From: Helichrysum umbraculigerum | Lineage: Eukaryota; Streptophyta; Magnoliopsida; Asterales; Asteraceae | Length of the DNA: 64,000 nucleotides | Reading direction: 5' to 3' | Assembly: GCA_949592205.1 (NCBI GenBank) | Contig: CATIUR010000005.1 | Coordinates: 30,068,179-30,132,178 of the forward strand | Part shown: in pieces, positions 11,093-23,167 of the stretch | Layout of the letters: each line of letters opens with the position of its first letter | How positions within the stretch are numbered: the first letter of the stretch is position 1 | The notes under the pieces: generated by a model | The model's database searches: none | The model's input: only the letters and a program-made list of their open reading frames with translations | What the model was told of the DNA's origin: nothing | Position numbers and translations under genes: made by a program

Positions 11093-11887
11093 TGTAACAT
11101 CTTGTTTTTGGGCCTATAATTTAATAGTATTTTATTAAGTTTTTGGAACGGTTTATTTGAAAATAAACAAGTAAAAGGACCTCAGGTTTTATTGTGACTA
11201 ATAAAATTGTATTTGTTTTAAATAACTAAAGTTGAAAGTAAAATAAAAAGTATTTTGACTCGCGGGTATTTTAAAGGTTCCAGACAATAGATTTAGAAGG
11301 GGGATAAAATTATACCCGTAGTTTAATCATTGGGGGTGATTGATTGTTTATTCTCCAATTAAATTCTTCCACCCGTAGCCAATTTTTGAGAAACACCTAT
11401 GGCTTAGTGATCATTTCATCCTTTAATTCTATTCCTAAACTCTCTCTCAAACAAAATAATAAAAAACACAGAGAATTAACAATTAAATTGGGTGGATTCA
11501 AGCTAGAAGAAATCATATTATAATCATCATTTTGTTTCTTTTGATTCAAGGGTAAGTATTTTTATTTTGGTTCATGAGTCTATTTGAATAAAAATTGATA
11601 CAAATATTGATTTGATTATGAAATTGTTATTGAATGATTATATTGATGATTATATGATTATATGATGGTAAAAGAATCAATTTATATTATATATTTAAGT
11701 TTTGAGTAATTAGATGATTTAGTTGAAATTCATGAAATTGAAGTTAGATTGATATATCTAGTTGTTATATATTGTTATATGTATTAGTTGAAGTTATTAG
11801 TATGTTAGAAATGAATTAGGAAGTTGGAATTTGGAATTTGGGGTAAAAATGGTTCCTAGGTTTCATGATGATGAATAGTGAATAGTA

Positions 11888-11936
<49 letters not shown>

Positions 11937-13325
11937 GATAGTAAATACGAATAGTGAATAGTAAATACGTAGTGAATAGTAAATACGAATAGTGAATAGT
12001 AAATACTGAATAATGAATACGGAATAGTAGATGATGAATAATAATATGATGTTATGCATTTGAAATAAGTTATATGATTATGAAATGGATTACTGACTTA
12101 GTGTTATTCGTGTTCTCAGATAAGCGGACAACAACTCAGTAATATTAGACCACTGAGTTTGAAGTTGGACGACAGTTGGTGAGTGGGATCATATTCCTCA
12201 GTTCAACCCAGTTGTAACAAGCTCAGTTACAATGGGTGAAAGTTCTAGTTGTTGGTTGTTATTAGTTGTTGATTGAATGGTTATATGAAGAGATGGGAAT
12301 TGGTTATTAATATGATATTCGGGTTGGGTTAATGAGATATAATTGTTGGAACGGTTTGGGTGATTATGATAGATGCGAAATGATGGGTTATTATCATTGT
12401 TAATGGTTTGATATTATCTATTGTTGATCAAGTTGTTGTTGATTTATTGATTGGTTGTCATTGTTTGATGGTAGTTGGTTGCTTGGTTGTTGACTGAGTT
12501 AGTTGATTTAGTTGAATCAGTTGTACCAGTTGTTCAGTTGCCGTCCCATAATTGCATATGATGTGCCTTTATGTGACAAGTTGTTGAGATGAATTGGAGG
12601 AAGGTCAATAATGTTTGGGTTTGATTACTATTGTGTAGCTGTCTAGGTTTCTTTGATACAGGTAGTTGAGAATGAACCTATGTCAGTGAAGGTAGTAGTC
12701 AGGCTATCGGTAGACCACTGCAGAGGTCGTGGTTTCTGGTATTGGTCTTGGTGATATGTTATAGCAGGAACCGCCGATCCTTCTGATGGAATGTGACTAA
12801 TTGTTTTAATTTATCGTGATGGCGTACCAGTGATGTCGGTTGAACTCACTGTGATGACATATCGGTGATATTGAGTTGAATTCACTGTGTTGGCATACCA
12901 GTGATGTAGTTGATTGTATTTGGTTATGTGAAGTTTGGTTTGACCAGTTGAGTCTGAATGCATGCTCAGTTGTTGTAAATGATTTGTTAGTTCTGGTTTG
13001 AATTGTTGATTATGATTTGACTCACTTAGCAATAAGCTAACCCCTCGTTGTTAAACATTTTGCAGATTATGTTTTGGTTTCTGGATGGGATGTTTGACTA
13101 CTATCGCGGACACTCTGATTGTTTGGAAATTAAAGATTTGTTTTTGGAAGTTTAATACAACACCCGTAGTTGTTTAAATGGTTTTGTAATAATGTATGTT
13201 TGGAAAAATGAATATTTTGAAAAATTGTACATTTTGGTACAAGTAAATCAGGAAAGTTTTTATTGGGACCGCTTCCGAGGAGTATAAAATGTAAAATATG
13301 TTTGTATGAAAAGTAGGGTCTTACA
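11093..13325 (+). mobile_element. LTR 1 of the gag-pol-less array (2233 bp)
   Basis: It starts TGTAACATCTTG and ends GGGTCTTACA. It contains the promoter-like block GGTTCCAGACAATAGATTTA..GGGGATAAAATTATACCC (11276-11320), a heptamer minisatellite (11873-12030) and the late ACCGCCGATCC motif (about 12770). It is the shortest of the three LTRs, and the length difference is fully explained by the minisatellite. Confidence 0.9.
11873..12030. repeat. GAATAGT/AAATAGT minisatellite in LTR 1 (158 bp)
   Basis: Tandem heptamers GAATAGT and AAATAGT change distally to 10-mers with ACGAATAGT. The same array is 220 bp in LTR 2 (14801-15020) and 213 bp in LTR 3 (17792-18004). Confidence 0.9.
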
Positions 13326-14020
13326 AGTTGGTACCAGAGCATTGGTTTGGGCGAAAATTGCATTTGCGAATGTTCAATCCCAAATCAAGTTTGGTGTTAG
13401 TCAAACATTCCAGAATGCGGGGTTAGCAATGGTAAAAGAAATTGAATTGTATTGTAAGTACTAACACTTAGCAAGCTTGAGTTTTATTTTCAGAGATGAT
13501 GGGAGTACGATCGGTGCTCTCTAAGGTTCACTGGGAAAATGAGGTAATATACGATGAACTTTTCTGAAGTTAGATACGTTGAAATGTTTATTGTGTTATG
13601 TGATTAGTTGTAAAGTTAATGTGAAGTAATTAAAAGTTTGCATGTGAATTGAGTAAAAGATTTTAGCAGGTTATGATATGAAGTGGCCTGACAACGGAAG
13701 TGTGAAAAACCTAATATTGCAATGCTTGATCACCATTGTTATATTATGCTATGTCGCACGAACTTGTTAAGGTTACGGAGTATCAAGAGTATGGTTATAG
13801 TAGATAATGTATAAATTGTTAAATGGCGATTACAGTAGTGAATGGATTAGATGAACCAGGAATGGGTTGTGATGGGTAAACAAGTTAGACATCAAATGCA
13901 TATGAATGTGATTAGGGATTGCATGATTAAAGTTGTATGAACATATGTGATTATGTATGCATGGGTTGTTGTGTGCGGGATTAGATTTCGGGGACGAAAT
14001 CCTTTTAAGGAGGGTAGATT
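13326..14020 (+). mobile_element. Internal region 1 of the gag-pol-less element
   Basis: The primer-binding site TGGTACCAGAGC (13329-13340) differs from the initiator-Met form TGGTATCAGAGC seen in the other elements by one base. A leader similar to that of the autonomous element follows (ATTCCAG..GTTAG, TAAGTACTAACA), then TTATTTTCAG and a 23-residue open frame starting MMGVRSVLSK (about 13496). The rest appears non-coding. It closes with AAGGAGGGTAGATT as polypurine tract. Confidence 0.85.
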
Positions 14021-16315
14021 TGTAACATCTTGTTTTTTGGCCTATAATTTAATAGTATTTTATTAAGTTTTTGGAACGGTTTATTTGAAAATAAACAAGT
14101 AAAAGGACCTCAGGTTTTATTGTGACTAATAAAATTGTATTTGTTTTAAATAACTAAAGTTGAAAGTAAAATAAAAAGTATTTTGACTCGCGGGTATTTT
14201 AAAGGTTCCAGACAATAGATTTAGAAGGGGGATAAAATTATACCCGTAGTTTAATCATTGGGGGTGATTGATTGTTTATTCTCCAATTAAATTCTTCCAC
14301 CCGTAGCCAATTTTTGAGAAACACCTATGGCTTAGTGATCATTTCATCCTTTAATTCTATTCCTAAACTCTCTCTCAAACAAAATAATAAAAAACACAGA
14401 GAATTAACAATTAAATTGGGTGGATTCAAGCTAGAAGAAATCATATTATAATCATCATTTTGTTTCTTTTGATTCAAGGGTAAGTATTTTTATTTTGGTT
14501 CATGAGTCTATTTGAATAAAAATTGATACAAATATTGATTTGATTATGAAATTGTTATTGAATGATTATATTGATGATTATATGATTATATGATGGTAAA
14601 AGAATCAATTTATATTATATATTTAAGTTTTGAGTAATTAGATGATTTAGTTGAAATTCATGAAATTGAAGTTAGATTGATATATCTAGTTGTTATATAT
14701 TGTTATATGTATTAGTTGAAGTTATTAGTATGTTAGAAATGAATTAGGAAGTTGGAATTTGGAATTTGGGGTAAAAATGGTTCCTGGGTTTCATGATGAT
14801 GAATAGTGAATAGTAAATAGTGAATAGTGAATAGTAAATAGTGAATAGTAAATAGTGAATAGTGAATAGTGAATAGTAAATAGTGAATAGTAAATAATAA
14901 ATAGTGGATAGTAAATACGAATAGTGAATAGTAAATACGTAGTGAATAGTAAATACGAATAGTGAATAGTAAATACGAATAGTGAATAGTAAATACTGAA
15001 TAATGAATACGGAATAGTAGATGATGAATAATAATACGATGTTATGCATTTGAAATAAGTTATATGATTATGAAATGGATTACTGACTTAGTGTTATTCG
15101 TGTTCTCAGATAAGCGGACAACAACTCAGTAATATTAGACCACTGAGTTTGGAGTTGGACGACAGTTGGTGAGTGGGATCATATTCCTCAGTTCAACCCA
15201 GTTGTAACAAGCTCAGTTACAACGGGTGAAAGTTCTAGTTGTTGGTTGTTATTAGTTGTTGATTGAATGGTTATATGAAGAGATGGGAATTGGTTATTAA
15301 TATGATATTCGGGTTAGGTTAATGAGATATAATTGTTGGAACGGTTTGGGTGATTATGATAGATGCGAAATGATGGGTTATTATCATTGTTAATGGTTTG
15401 ATATTATCTATTGTTGATCAAGTTGTTGTTGATTTATTGATTGGTTGTCATTGTTTGATGGTAGTTGGTTGCTTGGTTGTTGACTGAGTTAGTTGATTTA
15501 GTTGAATCAGTTGTACCAGTTGTTCAGTTGCCGTCCCATAATTGCATATGATGTGCCTTTATGTGACAAGTTGTTGAGATGAATTGGAGGAAGGTCAATA
15601 ATGTTTGGGTTTGATTACTATTGTGTAGCTGTCTAGGTTTCTTTGATACAGGTAGTTGAGAATGAACCTATGTCAGTGAAGGTAGTAGTCAGGCTATCGG
15701 TAGACCACTGCAGAGGTCGTGGTTTCTGGTATTGGTCTTGGTGATATGTTATAGCAGGAACCGCCGATCCTTCTGATGGAATGTGACTAATTGTTTTAAT
15801 TTATCGTGATGGCGTACCAGTGATGTCGGTTGAACTCACTGTGATGACATATCGGTGATATTGAGTTGAATTCACTGTGTTGGCATACCAGTGATGTAGT
15901 TGATTGTATTTGGTTATGTGAAGTTTGGTTTGACCAGTTGAGTCTGAATGCATGCTCAGTTGTTGTAAATGATTTGTTAGTTCTGGTTTGAATTGTTGAT
16001 TATGATTTGACTCACTTAGCAATAAGCTAACCCCTCGTTGTTAAACATTTTGCAGATTATGTTTTGGTTTCTGGATGGGATGTTTGACTACTATCGCGGA
16101 CACTCTGATTGTTTGGAAATTAAAGATTTGTTTTTGGAAGTTTAATACAACACCCGTAGTTGTTTAAATGGTTTTGTAATAATGTATGTTTGGAAAAATG
16201 AATATTTTGAAAAATTGTACATTTTGGTACAAGTAAATCAGGAAAGTTTTTATTGGGACCGCTTCCGAGGAGTTTAAAATGTAAAATATGTTTGTATGAA
16301 AAGTAGGGTCTTACA
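14021..16315 (+). mobile_element. LTR 2 of the gag-pol-less array (2295 bp)
   Basis: It is nearly identical to LTRs 1 and 3. With LTR 3 it shares differences from LTR 1, such as the longer T run near the start, GGAGTTGGACG and ACAACGGGTG. It has its own form of the terminal motif (AGGAGTTTAAAATG, intermediate between LTR 1 and LTR 3). Minisatellite 14801-15020. Confidence 0.9.
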
Positions 16316-17011
16316 AGTTGGTACCAGAGCATTGGTTTGGGCGAATTGAGCATTTGCGAATGTTCAATCCCAAATCAAGTTTGGTGTTAGTCAAACATTC
16401 CAGAATGCGGGGTTAGCAATAGTAAAAGAAATTGAATTGTATTGTAAGTACTAACACTTAGCAAGCTTGAGTTTTATTTTCAGAGATGATGGGAGTACGA
16501 TCGGTGCTCTCTAAGGTTCACTGGGAAAAATGAGGTAATATACGATGAACTTTTCTGAAGTTAGATACGTTGAAATGTTTATTGTGTTATGTGATTAGTT
16601 GTAAAGTTAATGTGAAGTAATTAAAAGTTTGCATGTGAATTGAGTAAAAGATGTTAGCAGGTTATGATATGAAGTGGCCTGACAACGGAAGTGTGAAAAA
16701 CCTAATATTGCAATGCTTGATCACCATTGTTATATTATGCTATGTCGCACGAACTTGTTAAGGTTACGGAGTATCAAGAGTATGGTTATAGTAGATAATG
16801 TATAAATTGTTAAATGGCGATTACAGTAGTGAATGGATTAGATGAACCAGGAATGGGTTGTGATGGGTAAACAAGTTAGACATCAAATGCATATGAATGT
16901 GATTAGGGATTGCATGATTAAAGTTGTATGAACATATGTGATTATGTATGCATGGGTTGTTGTGTGCGGGATTAGATTTCGGGGACGAAATCCTTTTAAG
17001 GAGGGTAGATT
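16316..17011 (+). mobile_element. Internal region 2 of the gag-pol-less element
   Basis: This repeats 13326-14020 with few changes. Primer-binding site 16319-16330. A one-base insertion after CACTGGGAAAAA shifts the short frame that begins MMGVRSVLSK, which argues that this frame is not under selection. Confidence 0.85.
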
Positions 17012-17834
17012 TGTAACATCTTGTTTTTTGGCCTATAATTTAATAGTATTTTATTAAGTTTTTGGAACGGTTTATTTGAAAATAAACAAGTAAAAGGACC
17101 TCAGGTTTTATTGTGACTAATAAAATTGTATTTGTTTTAAATAACTAAAGTTGAAAGTAAAATAAAAAGTATTTTGACTCGCGGGTATTTTAAAGGTTCC
17201 AGACAATAGATTTAGAAGGGGGATAAAATTATACCCGTAGTTTAATCATTGGGGGTGATTGATTGTTTATTCTCCAATTAAATTCTTCCACCCGTAGCCA
17301 ATTTTTGAGAAACACCTATGGCTTAGTGATCATTTCATCCTTTAATTCTATTCCTAAACTCTCTCTCAAACAAAATAATAAAAAACACAGAGAATTAACA
17401 ATTAAATTGGGTGGATTCAAGCTAGAAGAAATCATATTATAATCATCATTTTGTTTCTTTTGATTCAAGGGTAAGTATTTTTATTTTGGTTCATGAGTCT
17501 ATTTGAATAAAAATTGATACAAATATTGATTTGATTATGAAATTGTTATTGAATGATTATATTGATGATTATATGATTATATGATGGTAAAAGAATCAAT
17601 TTATATTATATATTTAAGTTTTGAGTAATTAGATGATTTAGTTGAAATTCATGAAATTGAAGTTAGATTGATATATCTAGTTGTTATATATTGTTATATG
17701 TATTAGTTGAAGTTATTAGTATGTTAGAAATGAATTAGGAAGTTGGAATTTGGAATTTGGGGTAAAAATGGTTCCTGGGTTTCATGATGATGAATAGTGA
17801 ATAGTAAATAGTGAATAGTAAATAGTGAATAGTA

Positions 17835-17868
<34 letters not shown>

Positions 17869-19299
17869 AAATAGTGAATAATAAATAGTGGATAGTAAAT
17901 ACGAATAGTGAATAGTAAATACGTAGTGAATAGTAAATACGAATAGTGAATAGTAAATACGAATAGTGAATAGTAAATACTGAATAATGAATACGGAATA
18001 GTAGATGATGAATAATAATATGATGTTATGCATTTGAAATAAGTTATATGATTATGAAATGGATTACTGACTTAGTGTTATTCGTGTTCTCAGATAAGCG
18101 GACAACAACTCAGTAATATTAGACCACTGAGTTTGGAGTTGGACGACAGTTGGTGAGTGGGATCATATTCCTCAGTTCAACCCAGTTGTAACAAGCTCAG
18201 TTACAACGGGTGAAAGTTCTAGTTGTTGGTTGTTATTAGTTGTTGATTGAATGGTTATATGAAGAGATGGGAATTGGTTATTAATATGATATTCGGGTTG
18301 GGTTAATGAGATATAATTGTTGGAACGGTTTGGGTGATTATGATAGATGCGAAATGATGGGTTATTATCATTGTTAATGGTTTGATATTATCTATTGTTG
18401 ATCAAGTTGTTGTTGATTTATTGATTGGTTGTCATTGTTTGATGGTAGTTGGTTGCTTGGTTGTTGACTGAGTTAGTTGATTTAGTTGAATCAGTTGTAC
18501 CAGTTGTTCAGTTGCCGTCCCATAATTGCATATGATGTGCCTTTATGTGACAAGTTGTTGAGATGAATTGGAGGAAGGTCAATAATGTTTGGGTTTGATT
18601 ACTATTGTGTAGCTGTCTAGGTTTCTTTGATACAGGTAGTTGAGAATGAACCTATGTCAGTGAAGGTAGTAGTCAGGCTATCGGTAGACCACTGCAGAGG
18701 TCGTGGTTTCTGGTATTGGTCTTGGTGATATGTTATAGCAGGAACCGCCGATCCTTCTGATGGAATGTGACTAATTGTTTTAATTTATCGTGATGGCGTA
18801 CCAGTGATGTCGGTTGAACTCACTGTGATGACATATCGGTGATATTGAGTTGAATTCACTGTGTTGGCATACCAGTGATGTAGTTGATTGTATTTGGTTA
18901 TGTGAAGTTTGGTTTGACCAGTTGAGTTTGAATGCATGCTCAGTTGTTGTAAATGATTTGTTAGTTCTGGTTTGAATTGTTGATTATGATTTGACTCACT
19001 TAGCAATAAGCTAACCCCTCGTTGTTAAACATTTTGCAGATTATGTTTTGGTTTCTGGATGGGATGTTTGACTACTATCGTGGACACTCTGATTGTTTGG
19101 AAATTAAAGATTTGTTTTTGGAAGTTTAATACAACACCCGTAGTTGTTTAAATGGTTTTGTAATAATGTATGTTTGGAAAAATGAATATTTTGAAAAATT
19201 GTACATTTTGGTACAAGTAAATCAGGAAAGTTTTTATTGGGACCGCTTCCGAGGTGTTTAAAATGTAAAATATGTTTGTATGAAAAGTAGGGTCTTACA
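17012..19299 (+). mobile_element. LTR 3 of the gag-pol-less array (2288 bp)
   Basis: It ends GGGTCTTACA at 19299 and is followed by the right AGTGT duplication (19300-19304). Minisatellite 17792-18004. The terminal motif reads AGGTGTTTAAAATG, one step further from LTR 1 than LTR 2 is. Confidence 0.9.
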
Positions 19300-19304
19300 A
19301 GTGT

Positions 19305-19785
19305 CGGGTTTAGTTTACGCGTTCATTTAGCGATTGTTTAATCATGTGACGTTTTATCCAAACGTTTTGTGTTATCGACATAAAATACGATAATTATAAT
19401 GAAGTATTTTATCAAAACACTTTTTAATGAGTTATAAAAATATAACTTAGGTTTGTTTCGATTGTCCGGCGCGTCTCGCGCATTTTCGTCGCATTCGGTT
19501 ACGTTTTATGCAAAACGTATATGTTCGATATATTATAACCATAATATAAAGTAATCGATAATGTTATTAGATAATTTCATATTATTTAATATATGTTTCA
19601 CCAACGTCCGTATTATTGTATCGGGATCCGTCCGATATGAAAAATGCACGATTAAATCAAATCGCGTACGTGTATATATTCCAAATATATAATGATACTT
19701 ACAATTAGCCTAATAAAGAACTAATTACATGTATTAATAAAATGATTAGGGACTAATAAATAGCCATAATTTGTCGGGTGTCACA
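19305..19785 (+). mobile_element. Solo gypsy-type LTR, third segment and 3' end
   Basis: This resumes the LTR interrupted at 11092 and ends GGGTGTCACA. Reversed, it aligns with 7149-7600 of the minus-strand LTR (GACACCCG.CAAATTA, GTACGCGAT, ACGTTGGTGAA). ATTTC at 19786-19790 is the right target duplication in the LINE. Confidence 0.8.
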
Positions 19786-20545
19786 ATTTCGAAAGGCGTT
19801 TAGAGAATTTATCCACCACCTTCTGCCAGGAAGAAATTCGGCTCATATTATCACCAATCGGAATTCCAAGATAAGTAAACGGCATACGCTCTCCCTTACA
19901 CCCAGCAGTCTCAGCGAAATGTGTGATTTCCTGGTCATTAACACCAATACCATACAACTTGAATTTCGTAACATTTATCTGGAGACCCAATGCAAGGTTA
20001 AAACAGTTGAAAATGTCCAACACATTCACAAAATTATTCTTGCTCCACTCACCAATGACAATTACATCATCCGCGTATATAAGATGAGAAATGGAAATAT
20101 TGCCAATATTAACACCCTTAATCATCTTAGCATCCTTCCCATCTTCCATTGCCACATGAAATCCTTCCATAGCCAAAATAAATAAAAATGGAGCAAACGG
20201 ATCTCCTTGACGTAACCCACGACCCAAAGGGAATTCTATTGTCGGACTTCCATTAAGAAGGATGGAGGAACGAGTTGATTCAAGGCACGCCTTTATCCAC
20301 TGAATACTTTTCTGACCGAACCCCATAAACGAAAGAATAGAAAGTAAATAATCCCAACTTAATGTGTCATAAGCCTTGGCAATGTCCACCTTGAAAAGCA
20401 TAATCTTTTTTTTCCTCTTAAAAGTATGAACAATTTCATTCAAAATCATGGGGCCATACAGAATCTGTCTGTTCTTAATAAAAGCAGTTTGCACCGGATC
20501 AACAAGAAAATCAATAACAGCAGCTATGCGTGTTGCCAAAACTTT
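19786..20545 (-). pseudogene. LINE reverse transcriptase palm region, split from 3399-4704
   Basis: Minus-strand reverse transcriptase core: DPVQTAFIKNRQI, then FKVDIAKAYDTLSWDYL, LRQGDPFAPFLFILAMEGF and the catalytic SHLIYADDVIVIGEW. It ends at KRLSK where the solo LTR entered, and the next codons (W-KATLLSIGGR) lie at 4704 and below. Homology starts near NIKVLATRIAAVID, so the element is 5'-truncated, as is common for LINEs; no endonuclease domain is present. The open frame continues to 20587, but those first residues do not look like LINE sequence. Confidence 0.88.
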
Positions 20546-20662
20546 TATATTTGAACAACATTTTTTCAATAATAAGTCAAAAATCATGTATTAAAACTTA
20601 GAAACTATTACATTTCAATACGATTTAGCAAATTTTCAATATTTGGAAAATTTTATAATAGA

Positions 20663-20666
<4 letters not shown>

Positions 20667-20757
<91 letters not shown>
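20667..20757. repeat. (TA)n microsatellite, about 90 bp
   Basis: A long uninterrupted TA run lies about 120 bp beyond the truncated LINE 5' end. From 20758 to 21023 I see only AT-rich sequence with no gene. Confidence 0.95.
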
Positions 20758-20761
<4 letters not shown>

Positions 20762-21023
20762 TATATAAGTTGTTTTGGTATTATGTTAGAATTTTAAATA
20801 TACGGTAACAATAAAATCCAAATGATGTATTGAAAGTTTACTTGTTTGATAATTTAAATAAGCATTTCTTATGTAATCGGAAAATTAAAACCTAAAGTGT
20901 AGTATTATATAAAAGGTTCAAATAAAACGTATAGATTTAATCAAAAGCATAGATTATATTTCTTGTATATAAATTGTTGTGCCTAACTTTTATAGCTATT
21001 GGGTAAACTTAGATCACTAAGAG

Positions 21024-21388
21024 TAAGGGGTTGTTTACTTTTTTTCCTATTAAGTTCCGTTTACATGTGATGTCTGTCTCGATAAATATGTCTGTTTATA
21101 ACAAGTGCTGTTTATGTAAATGTAATTTTCGTTTTGACCAAAATGATGAACTTAAATGATATAAAGTTTGAATAAAAAATGGCGTGTTCAAATTCTATTG
21201 GAGAAAAAATGTTGAAAAAAATGTATATTTATCATTAAGAGCCTCTTTTTGGTAAGTGCTTCATTTTTCCTCATATTTCAGAAACAGACATTCCTTTCAG
21301 ATTAAGTGAAAAAAAAACAGCAATTTATCTGTCTGGATTAAGAAGTGTCTGGAAACAAAGCATTAAGTGAAAAGTAAACAGACCCTTA
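21024..21388. mobile_element. Miniature inverted-repeat element
   Basis: The left end AAGGGGTTGTTTACTTTTT and the right end (reversed AAGGGTCTGTTTACTTTTC) are imperfect inverted repeats extending about 28 bp, both continuing into a TTAAG/TTAAT motif. There is no coding capacity. The target duplication is not clear, so superfamily is left open. 21389-21697 is AT-rich with nothing recognisable. Confidence 0.55.
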
Positions 21389-21697
21389 TAAATTAATATT
21401 GGATTGAAAAAAACATATGCAATGAAAGTTTATTATAGAATTTAAACTAAGGTCCAAATTATAAAAAATGTCAAGGGAAAAGACTTTTGCTTTTATATTA
21501 GCACTCTTACATTATATGTATTGAAAATTGAAAATATAGGTAATATTAATATTACATATTCCCCTTAAGGAGTACTTAAATTATGAACTCGTATTATGCT
21601 AAATTATAGAATATATCATAATATATCAAATTACAATAAGCTATACCAATTAATATTATATATACATTAAATATCATATATCATATTATATAGTATA

Positions 21698-23167
21698 CTA
21701 GTTTAAGACCCGCAAACTTTGCGGGTTGACTTTATTATATGTCTTATATAGATGTGTTATACGGATTTAAAAAGTGTTTTGGTGTTGGTGTCCGGTACTT
21801 CAGTTTATATTGGTTTAATTTTAGATGAAAAATGTATTAAGGATTTGAATTGTGATAGATTTTGAATTGATGGTTCCAAATTAATAAATATATTAATAGA
21901 AATAATTATGATGTGACTTTGTTATCTGTATTGATATTTAATAATACTATCGTATTTAAAATTGTATGGATATGTTTTTCCAAATAAGAAAAATTAACGG
22001 TTTAGCAGGTACGTACTATTTTGTACTTAGAAAATAATGCTCTTTGCAGTGCATTAGTGGTTTTCGTCCATGTAAGTTACTGCATGTAATTTAAATTAAC
22101 AATCTATGATACATTACTTTGTCTTTTTTAATTTGACGAAAGATGGCAATAAATGACAACTCAAATGCAGGCTTTATTGACCCGAATGATGTTAACACAA
22201 CCTTGGAAGATTAAATGGTAAATTATTATAGGGATATAAATCAAGATATAGAGAAATTAGTGGCAAAAGAGTAAATTAATTAATCAATTATTGATAATAT
22301 TGTGCATGATACCACTTCCTTTTTTGTGTTTGTATTGTTCTTTAATAATAATACTATATATTATGTATTGAAACTTTGCATTAGTTAATTAAAAAGTTAA
22401 ATTGTTAGCTTTAAGATTTCAAATCTTGTAATTCAGTATCGTTTTTTACGTGTTTCAAATTTGCATTGTATTTTTAATAGCTAATTTTTTTATTTTTTTG
22501 CCAAAGTTACATAAATGAGGATAACCGAAACCCGCGAATAAATATGAAAAACCAATGGGTAATACTAATTGTGTACCCACTATTTTAAATCGGTATGTGT
22601 ACTAATAAACTAAAACCCGTCGAAATCGACCCGTTTGCATCCATAATCCAAGAATTGTAAATTAGAAATTGATAAAAGAATTCAAAAAAGACGATAGTAT
22701 GGGTACAAATACACTAAAATCCGTCGAAATCCGACCAGTTGGCATCCATAATCCAAGAATTGTAAATTAGAAATTGATAAAAGGATTCAAAATATTAGGT
22801 CGTATAAGAATTTAAATCACTGGGCGATAGAATGAAGTTAAGAATTTTATGGAATTGAAAATAACTTATTGGGGTTTGTTTAGAAAAAAATAAACTAACT
22901 AAGATTGTAGGGAGCGTTTGAATTATCGCATAAACAATAAATTATAAATATTTGGAGGATTATTTACAATTAAAGGAAAAACATAGGATTTATATTGTAA
23001 ATATTGAAGGGTATATATTGTAAATATAGAAGGCTAAGTTAGTCTTTTAGTCAAAGAATAATAGGATTAATGATGTCATAAAATAAATTAAGGGTTGGAT
23101 TTTAATTGTTGATCTCCATCTAATGGTCATTATTTTCTCAAGATTTTTCTTTTAATATATAAGAAGA
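21698..23167 (-). mobile_element. Non-autonomous Helitron, about 1.47 kb
   Basis: Read on the minus strand it starts TCTTCTTATATATTAAAAG directly after an A (plus-strand T at 23168). It ends with a GC-rich hairpin (CCCGCAAAGTTTGCGGG), then TCTTAAA and CTAG, followed by T (plus-strand A at 21697). TC start, hairpin plus CTAG end and insertion between A and T are the Helitron hallmarks. No Rep/helicase was seen. A ~75-bp segment (ATCCAAGAATTGTAAATTAG) is repeated with a 104-bp offset at about 22612-22690 and 22710-22793. An isolated short frame near 22144 (MAINDNSNAGFIDP) is unrecognised. Confidence 0.8.

Larger units (their letters stand above)
11093..19299 (+). mobile_element. Tandem array of a gag-pol-less gypsy element: LTR-int-LTR-int-LTR
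   Basis: Three LTRs (11093-13325, 14021-16315, 17012-19299) are separated by two internal regions of 695 and 696 bp. One pair of AGTGT duplications encloses the set. Each internal region has a primer-binding site and a polypurine tract, but no gag, protease, RT or integrase. The 3' text just before the tract (GATTTCGGGGACGAAATC) matches the end of the autonomous gag-pol at 40210-40230, so this family probably derives from a Tekay-like element and would need its proteins in trans. The array itself is best explained by unequal crossing-over between LTRs after a single insertion. Confidence 0.9.

Noticed and set aside
11856..12059. Minus-strand open frames rich in FTIHYS repeats (also 14744-15049 and 17782-18033)
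   Set aside because: They are translations of the GAATAGT minisatellite in the three LTRs, not proteins.
12811..13032. Conserved 73-codon minus-strand frame present three times (also 15801-16022, 18785-19006)
   Set aside because: Conservation is explained by recent LTR duplication. The frame is antisense in the LTR and has no protein features.
13496..13569. MMGVRSVLSK frame as a gag remnant of the gag-pol-less family
   Set aside because: Only 23 residues, no gag similarity, and frameshifted in the second copy.
19778..20185. 135-codon plus-strand frame
   Set aside because: Antisense shadow of the LINE reverse transcriptase.
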